Of a DNA stretch of 64,000 nucleotides, positions 14,736-20,687 are shown one piece after another; positions within the stretch are counted from its first letter, which is position 1; every line of letters starts with the position of its first letter. The position numbers and the translations under genes are program-made. Where the stretch lies: NCBI RefSeq assembly GCF_012034205.1, contig NZ_JAATEM010000008.1, forward strand, positions 62,001 to 126,000. Direction: 5' to 3'. Origin of the DNA: Streptomyces composti (lineage in GTDB: Bacteria > Actinomycetota > Actinomycetes > Streptomycetales > Streptomycetaceae). The notes beneath the pieces are model-generated. The model saw only the letters and a list, made by a program, of their open reading frames with translations, did not search any database and was not told where the DNA came from.

Positions 14736-16316
14736 ATGGCTGACAACCCGTTCAGCGGGATCACTGCCGATCAAGTGCTTGCGATGGTGCAGGAGGCGCA
14801 CACGCAGGCAGCAACCGCCCTCAGCCAGGAGGAGGCCGCCCGCACGGCCGTGATGAGCCTTCTGGCGCAGGTGGGCGGAACCACCGTCGGTGAGAAGGAT
14901 CTCATCTTCGAGGGCAGCAAGTTCGTCCTCCCCGAGCAGTACGAAGGGAAGATCGGTGAGGCGATCGACTTCCTGGACCGGTACCGCAAGCAGCAGGGCA
15001 AGACGCACGAGTACAGCAAGATCTTCCGGTACCGGCCGTACGACGTGGCGCACGCGCTCACGCTCGCACTTCAGGAAGTCTTTGGCTCCACCGGCATGGG
15101 CGAGTCCTGGACCGACATGTTCGGCCAGGAGCACCCGCCCCAGTTCATCGAGGTCCCCACCGGCGTGAACACGTCCGTTCAGGTCCCCTGGGACCTGGTG
15201 GCCATGCCCATCCTGGGTCCCGAGGCGACCATCGAGGTGGGCTACACCCGTGACCGCGATCTCGGGATGCTCGGCAAGCTCAGCATCCGTGCCCCGCGCG
15301 GGGTGAAGGCGCAGGTCGAGGGCCTGTTCAAGGTCATCGAAAAGCACCTGTCGGTGTCCTCCCTCTACAAGGGGAAGGCGCTGATCGGCGGCGACGCGCT
15401 GGTGCCGGCCTTCCTGGACGTCAGGAAGGTCAACCCGGCCCATGTGATCTACTCGGACGACGTGCTTCAGCAGCTCAACACCAACATATGGGCGCTGATC
15501 GAACACACCGACCTGATGCGGGAGCTGGGGGAGGTGCTGAAGCGGGCCGTCCTGCTGGAAGGCCCGTACGGCACCGGCAAGTCCCTGGCCGCGTTCCTCA
15601 CCGCACAGAAGTGCGTCGAGCACGGCTGGACGTTCCTCTTCGTCAAGCCCGGTGACGACCTGGACGCTGCCATGCGCACCGCCCAGCTCTACGCGCCGGC
15701 GGTCGTGTTCTTCGAGGACATCGACGTGATCGGCGAGGCCGGCGACCCGGCCCGCGTGTCCAAGCTTCTGGACTCCTTCGACGGCATCGGCGCCAAGGGC
15801 GCCGAGGTGGTGGCCATCCTGACCACCAACCGCAAGGACAAGATCCACAAGGGCATGCTCCGCCCGGGGCGCCTGGACGCGGTCATCTCCATCAACTACC
15901 TGGATCAGGCGGGGGTGGAGAAGCTGATCAAGGCGCATGTCCCGGCGGACATGCTCCGGGTCATGGACTACGGCAAGGTCTTCGAGGCGTTCGCCGACTT
16001 CACGCCGGCGTTCGCCAAGGAGGCCATCAGCCGGGCCAAGCGGTACGCGATCGCCCGTGAGGGCGGCAAGCCTCGCTTCCTGACCACGTCCGACTTCATC
16101 GGCGCCGCCAACTCCTTGAAGCCGCAGCTCGACCTCATGCACGCGGCCGAGGAGGAGAAGGCCACGCCGACCGTGGACAAGGCTTTCCGCGAAGTCGTGG
16201 CCGACGTCATCGACGCCATGCGCCCCGTGGACTCCGACGGGGGCGCGGCGCAGATCTACGGAGCGGAGGAGGACGTGGCCGGCTTCGAAGTCGATCGCGA
16301 GGAACTGCCCGCCTGA
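14736..16316 (+). CDS. Prophage AAA+ ATPase
   Basis: 526 residues. The first ~260 are family-specific, with a mixed domain including VPTGVNTSVQVPWDLV. The AAA module follows: Walker A GPYGTGKS at 276-283, Walker B VVFFEDID at 323-330, sensor-1 Asn in ILTTNRKD (~365), arginine finger RPGR at 376-379, and an alpha-helical lid to about 480. The signature is closest to the FtsH/Cdc48/Vps4 classic clade. No protease or nuclease motif is present, so it probably remodels proteins or nucleoprotein. It may serve phage replication or host takeover, or act as an adaptor-driven unfoldase. It is the largest early gene and is isolated by hairpins on both sides. Confidence 0.85.
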   Translation: MADNPFSGITADQVLAMVQEAHTQAATALSQEEAARTAVMSLLAQVGGTTVGEKDLIFEGSKFVLPEQYEGKIGEAIDFLDRYRKQQGKTHEYSKIFRYRPYDVAHALTLALQEVFGSTGMGESWTDMFGQEHPPQFIEVPTGVNTSVQVPWDLVAMPILGPEATIEVGYTRDRDLGMLGKLSIRAPRGVKAQVEGLFKVIEKHLSVSSLYKGKALIGGDALVPAFLDVRKVNPAHVIYSDDVLQQLNTNIWALIEHTDLMRELGEVLKRAVLLEGPYGTGKSLAAFLTAQKCVEHGWTFLFVKPGDDLDAAMRTAQLYAPAVVFFEDIDVIGEAGDPARVSKLLDSFDGIGAKGAEVVAILTTNRKDKIHKGMLRPGRLDAVISINYLDQAGVEKLIKAHVPADMLRVMDYGKVFEAFADFTPAFAKEAISRAKRYAIAREGGKPRFLTTSDFIGAANSLKPQLDLMHAAEEEKATPTVDKAFREVVADVIDAMRPVDSDGGAAQIYGAEEDVAGFEVDREELPA

Positions 16317-16317
16317 C

Positions 16318-16352
16318 ACCTGGGGGGCCTGCTGAACCCAGGCCCCCCAGGT
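16318..16352 (+). terminator. 12-bp hairpin after the AAA gene
   Basis: ACCTGGGGGGCC pairs with GGCCCCCCAGGT across an 11-base loop, starting four bases after the stop codon. TCTTACACC follows, echoing the CTCTTACAG element of the upstream cassettes. Confidence 0.65.
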
Positions 16353-16377
16353 CTTACACCCCGAAGGGGGGTTGAAC

Positions 16378-16635
16378 ATGTGTGACAAGTGCGAGGTGCA
16401 GCACGGTGTGGCCGCGCTGGAAGCGCTCGCCAACGGCGAGGACATCCCGGAGGCGCCCGAGTCGGACGTCGAGGTGCAGAAGGTGCCGGTGTGCCTGCCC
16501 TTCCCGGTGATGATCACCGTCTCGGACACCGGCTTCGCCGGGATCATCACCAACGATCTGGGCGCCTCTGTGATCCAGGGCTTCCTTAAGTCCATCGGGC
16601 ATCACCCCGACGACTGCCCACGGCACCACCACTGA
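16378..16635 (+). CDS. Small prophage protein with CxxC, 85 aa
   Basis: ATG 16378 after GAAGGGGGG. CDKCEVQHG at the N-terminus and HHPDDCPRHHH at the C-terminus could form one metal site. The middle (VCLPFPVMITVSDTGFAGIIT) is a beta region. Function unknown; it ends the transcription unit at the 15-bp terminator hairpin. Confidence 0.7.
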   Translation: MCDKCEVQHGVAALEALANGEDIPEAPESDVEVQKVPVCLPFPVMITVSDTGFAGIITNDLGASVIQGFLKSIGHHPDDCPRHHH

Positions 16636-16704
16636 CCCCTGGCCGCCCTGCGGATGAAGTCGGGCCGCGGGGCGGTCGGGCAAACCCCAGCGCCGAGGCA
16701 TGGA

Positions 16705-16741
16705 GAAGCCCCCCTGAGTCGGGGTCACTCAGGGGGGCTTC
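16705..16741. terminator. Strong bidirectional terminator
   Basis: Perfect 15-bp stem (16,705-16,719 with 16,727-16,741), loop CGGGGTC. It separates the rightward 85-aa gene from the converging leftward 75-aa gene. Confidence 0.85.
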
Positions 16742-16803
16742 ATTGACCCGCCCCGACAGCGGCAGCCGCTGCCAACGGGGACCCTGCTGCCGAGGCGGGC
16801 GTC

Positions 16804-17031
16804 TTACGGCAGGCGCAGCTTCGAGCGCTCGTTCTGGGCGAGCAGCTTCGCCTGCATACGCTCCGTCGGCTTGGCCATACGGATCTTGTCGCACGTGGTC
16901 TTCCACGGCCCGAACCGTGGATGCAGAGACTTGATCGTCACGTCATTGCCGTCCACGTAGGTGACCACGCCGATGTCGTTGCGTTCCTCATCGACAACGA
17001 TCTGATTGAGCTTCACCTCATAGGGATGCAT
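16804..17031 (-). CDS. Small prophage protein, KOW/SH3-like, 75 aa
   Basis: ATG 17031 preceded by GAGGAGGGG. The N-terminal half (KLNQIVVDEERNDIGVVTYV then GNDVTIKSL) has the strand-turn pattern of small SH3-like barrels; the C-terminal half is basic and helical. It is the only leftward gene in this arm and is divergent from the XRE-type regulator, an arrangement seen at lysogeny switches. Function unknown. Confidence 0.7.
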   Translation of the reverse strand: MHPYEVKLNQIVVDEERNDIGVVTYVDGNDVTIKSLHPRFGPWKTTCDKIRMAKPTERMQAKLLAQNERSKLRLP

Positions 17032-17120
17032 ACCCGCAGCCCCTCCTCTGCCCTCATCCGTGTGCTCAGATCATTGATCGGCACAGGGGACGCGTGACGG
17101 CGCAAACGCATGACGTAGCC

Positions 17121-17148
17121 GACACTTCCGCGCTACGTTCGAAGTGTC
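17121..17148. promoter_or_regulatory. Inverted repeat between divergent genes, candidate repressor operator
   Basis: GACACTTC and GAAGTGTC are separated by 12 bases, 24 bp ahead of the TTG start of the regulator and about 90 bp upstream of the leftward gene. The position suits autoregulation by the helix-turn-helix protein. Confidence 0.5.
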
Positions 17149-17171
17149 AGAAACGTCAGGGAGAGGCGACG

Positions 17172-17921
17172 TTGAACACCGCATTACGCCGTGCTATGGC
17201 GGAGAAGGACGTACGTTCAGGACAGCTCGCACGCCGCTTGGGGGTCTCCCGGGAGACGGTGGAACGATGGATCACAGACGCTGATCGCGTTCCCCACGCC
17301 CGGACCCGGGCGGACGTGAGCGAGTACCTGGGGGTACCGGAAGAGATGCTGTGGCCCAAGGCGGTGAAGACCGCTGTCAAGACAGGGCCGGACAGAGAGA
17401 TTGTCTCGGTCTACCCGTACCGGTCTGCCTGCCCCAAGGCGGTGTGGGCGGAGCTGGTGGAGCGGGCGAAGGAACAGATCCTGTTCGCCGGCTACACCAA
17501 TTACTTCATTTTCCTGGAGCAACCGCACTTCCACCTGACCCTCCAGCGGAAGCTGGAGCAGGGCGTCAGGGTGCGCTTCCTGCTCGGCGACCCGGAGTCG
17601 CCCACGACCCGCGCCCGGGAGGCCATCGAAGACACGCCTCTGAGCGTGTCTACACGCATCAGAATCGCCCTGGACAACCTGGGCAGGGTCCCGGCCCGCG
17701 AGGGCCTGGAGGTGCGCTACAGCGCCCCGGAGGACGCCACCAACCACGTCGGTCTGTCGGTCTTCCGGTTCGACCATGACGCGCTGGTATGCCCGCACCT
17801 GGCCCGGCTCGTCGGCCACGACTCACCGATGATGCACCTGCGCAAGCGCGACGAACAGGGCATGTTCGACCGCTTCGCGGAGCATGCCGAAGAACTGTGG
17901 GACCGGGCCGTACCGGCCTGA
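17172..17921 (+). CDS. XRE-type HTH regulator with DUF5919-like C-terminal domain
   Basis: 249 residues from TTG 17172, chosen because GGGAGAGGCGACG precedes it and the HTH then begins near the N-terminus; a GTG at 17,094 would add 26 residues. The HTH is SGQLARRLGVSRETVERWI. The remaining ~170 residues (SVYPYRSACPKAVW, EQILFAGYTNYFIFLEQ, RVRFLLGDPES) match the sensor domain common in Streptomyces XRE proteins (DUF5919). It may be the immunity repressor or a phage copy of a host-type regulator. Codon 5 is TTA (17,184-17,186), rare in Streptomyces, and a UUA-reading tRNA gene lies just downstream. Confidence 0.82.
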   Translation: MNTALRRAMAEKDVRSGQLARRLGVSRETVERWITDADRVPHARTRADVSEYLGVPEEMLWPKAVKTAVKTGPDREIVSVYPYRSACPKAVWAELVERAKEQILFAGYTNYFIFLEQPHFHLTLQRKLEQGVRVRFLLGDPESPTTRAREAIEDTPLSVSTRIRIALDNLGRVPAREGLEVRYSAPEDATNHVGLSVFRFDHDALVCPHLARLVGHDSPMMHLRKRDEQGMFDRFAEHAEELWDRAVPA

Positions 17922-17933
17922 CCCACCCCAGAC

Positions 17934-17971
17934 CGAAGCCCCCGGGATACCGCCGTTCCCCGGGGGCTTCG
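17934..17971 (+). terminator. 13-bp terminator hairpin after the regulator
   Basis: CGAAGCCCCCGGG pairs with CCCGGGGGCTTCG across a 12-base loop, ten bases before the tRNA. Confidence 0.8.
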
Positions 17972-17980
17972 TCATGCCTA

Positions 17981-18058
17981 CGGCCCATAGCCCAAGGGGA
18001 GAGGCACGCGCCTTAAAAGCGCTGGTCAGTGCGGGTTCAAGTCCCGCTGGGCCGACCA
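17981..18058 (+). tRNA. tRNA with UAA anticodon (reads UUA), CCA encoded
   Basis: Cloverleaf read by eye: acceptor stem CGGCCCA/TGGGCCG (7 of 7), U8, A9, D stem GCC/GGC, anticodon stem GCGC/GCGC with loop CTTAAAA (anticodon TAA at 18,014-18,016), T arm GCGGG-TTCAAGT-CCCGC (5 of 5), discriminator A, CCA 18,056-18,058. The anticodon, A73 and T arm fit tRNA-Leu(UAA), the bldA type. However, the variable region is only about seven bases, far shorter than a leucine class II arm, and pair 27-43 is mismatched. A functional but divergent phage tRNA is most likely; a degenerate copy is possible. Confidence 0.8.
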
Positions 18059-18125
18059 CCGCCGGAGTGATGACCGGCGGCAACCCGAGGAGAGAAACGA
18101 GTCTGCATGAACACCAAGGAGAGGC

Positions 18126-19058
18126 ATGGCCAAGACCACGATTGAGCCCAAGGAGCTGACACCGGCTGCGGACCCGTATCCGCTGCCCACCTTCCCGCAG
18201 GTGCTCGAAGTCAGTCAGGAGATGGCATCCTCATGGCTGACCCACCGCCGGGGACACCCCAAGCTCCGCCCGCTGTCCGCGAGCGTGTCTGCGAAGTACC
18301 AGGACCTGATGGAGGCCGGCCGCTGGCGCGAGGCCACCCCCGAGGGGCTGGTCTTCGACACCGAGGGCTACATCATCTCCGCCCAGCACCGGCTGAAGGC
18401 GCTCGCCAACGCCTCCGAGAAGGCCCTGAAGAAGCACTACGGGCGGCCCTACCTGCTCTTCTGGATCTTCCCCGAGCAGCCCAGGGACATCGCCGGATAC
18501 CTTGATCAGGGTTTCCGCCGCACAGCGGCCCATCTGCTGGTGGGCACGCCGTACGCCTCCTCCGTGGCCTCGGGCGCCAAGCACCTGGCCGCGCTCGCCG
18601 ACGGCGACCGCTACGGCATGCCCCGCTTCAACCGGGTCACGGTCCCCGAGATCGTGGAGACCGTGCGGGAATGGCCGGAGCTGGAGCGCTGGCCCGCAGA
18701 AGCACACGCCATCTGGTCGGCCACCGGCATTCCGGTTGGCGTCCATCTGGCGGTGCTCGCCCAGGCGGCCCGCACCGAGCACGTGGACAAGATCCCGGCA
18801 TGGCTGGAGGGCCTGCGCACCGGCGCCAACCTCTCCGTCAGGGACCCCCGGCTACTGCTGCGGGAGAAGTTCCACGGAGGCTTCGTCAGCATCGCCCGCA
18901 TTCCCCGGCGCGACCAGATCTGCGCCGTGATCACCAAGGCGTGGAACGCGTACGTCACCGGCGAGACGCTGTCCGCCGTCGGCCTGCGGCAGCGGGCCGG
19001 GGAGCTGTTCCCCAAGGTCGCAGACTTCGAGTTCGAGAAGAAGGGGAGGACTGTCTGA
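18126..19058 (+). CDS. Prophage protein with ParB/DGQHR-like motif, 310 aa
   Basis: ATG 18126 directly after GGAGAGGC. The segment LVFDTEGYIISAQHRLKALANA (residues ~73-94) matches the pattern of ParB/Srx-fold and DGQHR proteins, in which a D-G-x-H/Q-R loop binds nucleotide or DNA. The rest is helical, with RIPRRDQICAVITKAWNAY near the C-terminus. Similar proteins occur in many actinophages without a known role; partition, DNA modification and host-defence functions are all possible. It is the first of three overlapping genes (ATG of the next shares the stop). Confidence 0.72.
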   Translation: MAKTTIEPKELTPAADPYPLPTFPQVLEVSQEMASSWLTHRRGHPKLRPLSASVSAKYQDLMEAGRWREATPEGLVFDTEGYIISAQHRLKALANASEKALKKHYGRPYLLFWIFPEQPRDIAGYLDQGFRRTAAHLLVGTPYASSVASGAKHLAALADGDRYGMPRFNRVTVPEIVETVREWPELERWPAEAHAIWSATGIPVGVHLAVLAQAARTEHVDKIPAWLEGLRTGANLSVRDPRLLLREKFHGGFVSIARIPRRDQICAVITKAWNAYVTGETLSAVGLRQRAGELFPKVADFEFEKKGRTV

Positions 19059-19297
19059 TGGCCGTGTCCCGGCAGATGCGCAAGGCGTGGGGCTCCAAGC
19101 TGGAGACCCTGACGGAGAAGGCCCAGAAGGCCAGGGAAGACCTGCTCGTCGGCATCTACCAGGCCCGCCAGGCCGGCCTGAGCCAGGCCGACGTGGCGTA
19201 CAGCATCGGTGGCGTGTCGCCCACCGGCATCAAGGCCAAGGAGGAGAAGGGCCGCGAGATCTACGAGCGGCGCAAGGGGGGCTCCAGTCCGTCGTGA
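19058..19297 (+). CDS. Small helix-turn-helix prophage protein, 79 aa
   Basis: ATG 19058 overlaps the previous stop (TGATG). The C-terminal half, GIYQARQAGLSQADVAYSIG followed by VSPTGIKAK, reads as an HTH like those of sigma region 4 or XRE proteins. The basic helical N-terminus (VSRQMRKAWGSK) may contact DNA or a partner. Likely a small regulator. Confidence 0.72.
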   Translation: MAVSRQMRKAWGSKLETLTEKAQKAREDLLVGIYQARQAGLSQADVAYSIGGVSPTGIKAKEEKGREIYERRKGGSSPS

Positions 19298-19560
19298 GGT
19301 TTCTCAACCCCCACACATTCCGCCGTGGCTCGTACGTCGCCTTAAAGCCCCGTAGGGGCCGGACGACGGTGACGTACGCCAAGGTTATCGAGCACGTCTC
19401 CCCGTCCGCCGTGCGAGTGGTCATCACGGCGGACAGCGGAGGCCGACGGCAGGGCGACACGTACACGGCCCCACTCGGGTGCGTGTCACCCCGCCACCGT
19501 GGACAGCACCGCAAACCGGCCCCACGAAGACCCCGGATATGGGGGTGGTGGGGCCGGTGA
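19294..19560 (+). CDS. Small basic prophage protein, 88 aa
   Basis: GTG 19294 overlaps the preceding TGA (GTGA), which decides the start. Beta-rich and basic (GSYVALKPRRGRTTVTYAKV, SAVRVVITADSGGRR), ending in a Trp/Gly-rich tail. Codon 17 is TTA (19,342-19,344). No family recognised; an SH3-like nucleic-acid-binding fold is possible. Confidence 0.65.
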   Translation: MRFLNPHTFRRGSYVALKPRRGRTTVTYAKVIEHVSPSAVRVVITADSGGRRQGDTYTAPLGCVSPRHRGQHRKPAPRRPRIWGWWGR

Positions 19561-19713
19561 CCGGCTGTGTCTTACACCGATCACCTGCACGACCAGGGGT
19601 GCCCGCATTCGGTTAAGTTTTCGGCAGGGGTCATCTTCAGGAGGACAGGCGCCTGATCTGACTCCCACACTGAAAGCCGCTGCCACCGAACACTGAATGA
19701 GGGGACCCTGGCC

Positions 19714-20031
19714 ATGCCGCCCAAGAGGAAAGTTGACTTGCCGGACCACGTCAGAGCTGCGGTCCTGGAGGACGTTGCAATCACCTACCGGACCGCCTTG
19801 GATGCCGACGAGAACTCCAAGGTGCGCATTCATCTCGCCCTGGAGCAGGGCGTCACGACCCGTGAGCTTGAGGAAGAGCTGGGCGTGCCGCAGCAGACCA
19901 TCAGCCGCTGGGGCCGCCAGGGCAAGGAGGCACTGGAACGCCGGAGGGAGGCGAGAGCAAAGCGTGAGTCGGGAGGTCAGCCGACTGGTGAAGATCCTGT
20001 CAGACCCGGAGAACCGGGACCGGTCGGCTGA
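19714..20031 (+). CDS. Helix-turn-helix prophage protein, 105 aa
   Basis: ATG 19714 preceded by GAGGGGACCCTGGCC. The central region VRIHLALEQGVTTRELEEEL then GVPQQTISRWGRQGKEAL is a clear HTH. N- and C-terminal arms are basic and disordered. Two genes upstream of the integrase, it is a candidate recombination directionality factor or integrase regulator, but no RDF signature can be claimed. Confidence 0.75.
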   Translation: MPPKRKVDLPDHVRAAVLEDVAITYRTALDADENSKVRIHLALEQGVTTRELEEELGVPQQTISRWGRQGKEALERRREARAKRESGGQPTGEDPVRPGEPGPVG

Positions 20032-20431
20032 AGAGATAGCCCAGCTCTGCATAGACGAGCTGGACGCCCTCCGGTCCACCACTCACCGCCTGGCCGTCGT
20101 CGGCCAGATCTCCTACGGGCCCCAGGAACCACTTCACACAGTGGTCCTGGGGCCCTTCCGCTCCCCGCTGCTGCTCAAGGACGAAGAGCGCTTCGAAGAG
20201 GCCCTGAAGAGGCCATGCACCGCTGCCCGGGAAGCCGGGCAGCATCTGGCCTGGGACTCCAAGACGGGCACCGGCCAGGGTCGCTTCATGCTGGCCCCGG
20301 CCTTCGCCAGGCCCCGCGACGCCTGGGACTTCTACCGCCCGCCCAAGCAGCAGGACATGCAGCACATCACCGAATCCATCGCCCGGTGGCGCCCCGGCCT
20401 GTGGGCCGAGGAGTACGAGCGGGGCTCGTAA
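19964..20431 (+). CDS. Prophage protein of unknown function, 155 aa
   Basis: GTG 19964 (V-S-R-E-V-S-R-L-V) with GGAGGCGAGAG upstream, overlapping the HTH gene by 68 bp in another frame. The N-terminal helix region (DRSAEEIAQLCIDELDAL) is followed by a mixed domain with VVLGPFRSPLLLKDEERFEE and a C-terminal WRPGLWAEEYERGS. Reading-frame use shifts cleanly here, supporting a real overlap. Function unknown. Confidence 0.68.
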   Translation: MSREVSRLVKILSDPENRDRSAEEIAQLCIDELDALRSTTHRLAVVGQISYGPQEPLHTVVLGPFRSPLLLKDEERFEEALKRPCTAAREAGQHLAWDSKTGTGQGRFMLAPAFARPRDAWDFYRPPKQQDMQHITESIARWRPGLWAEEYERGS

Positions 20432-20440
20432 GGAGGGCCC

Positions 20441-20590
20441 ATGCAGGACGGGAAGGACATCCCCGCCGAAGAGGCCGGCCAGTGGCTACGGCAGAACAAC
20501 CCTGACATCCGCATCACATGGGAGACCGCCGAAGAACACGACGAAGACGCCTACCGGCGCCTGTTGAAGCTGCTGTTCAGCCCCGGCTGA
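20441..20590 (+). CDS. Small acidic prophage protein, 49 aa
   Basis: ATG 20441 after AAGGAGGGCCC, an excellent RBS nine bases downstream of the previous stop. The protein (M-Q-D-G-K-D-I-P to L-L-F-S-P-G) is acidic and helical (EEHDEDAYRRLLKLLF). It is the last gene before the terminator in front of the integrase. Small size and location make it another RDF candidate, without sequence proof. Confidence 0.65.
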   Translation: MQDGKDIPAEEAGQWLRQNNPDIRITWETAEEHDEDAYRRLLKLLFSPG

Positions 20591-20621
20591 CAGCGGCCTT
20601 GCGTAAGCTGACGACGACAGA

Positions 20622-20660
20622 ACGACCCCGGGAGGGCCTGAGAAACGCTCCCGGGGTCGT
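20622..20660 (+). terminator. 13-bp terminator upstream of the integrase
   Basis: ACGACCCCGGGAG (20,622-20,634) pairs with CTCCCGGGGTCGT (20,648-20,660) across a 13-base loop. It should block read-through from the early operon into the integrase, so the integrase needs its own promoter in 20,661-20,687 or limited read-through. Confidence 0.75.
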
Positions 20661-20687
20661 CCATACGCCAGTCGGTAAGGGACTGAC

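Noticed and set aside
17094..17171. Upstream GTG start for the XRE-type regulator
   Set aside because: It would place the dyad operator inside the coding region, whereas the TTG start has a well-placed GGGAGAGGC site and an HTH near the N-terminus.
18108..18146. 12-codon reading frame overlapping the start of the ParB-like gene
   Set aside because: Could be a leader peptide, but its RBS spacing is poor and it contains the next gene's Shine-Dalgarno; not enough to call.
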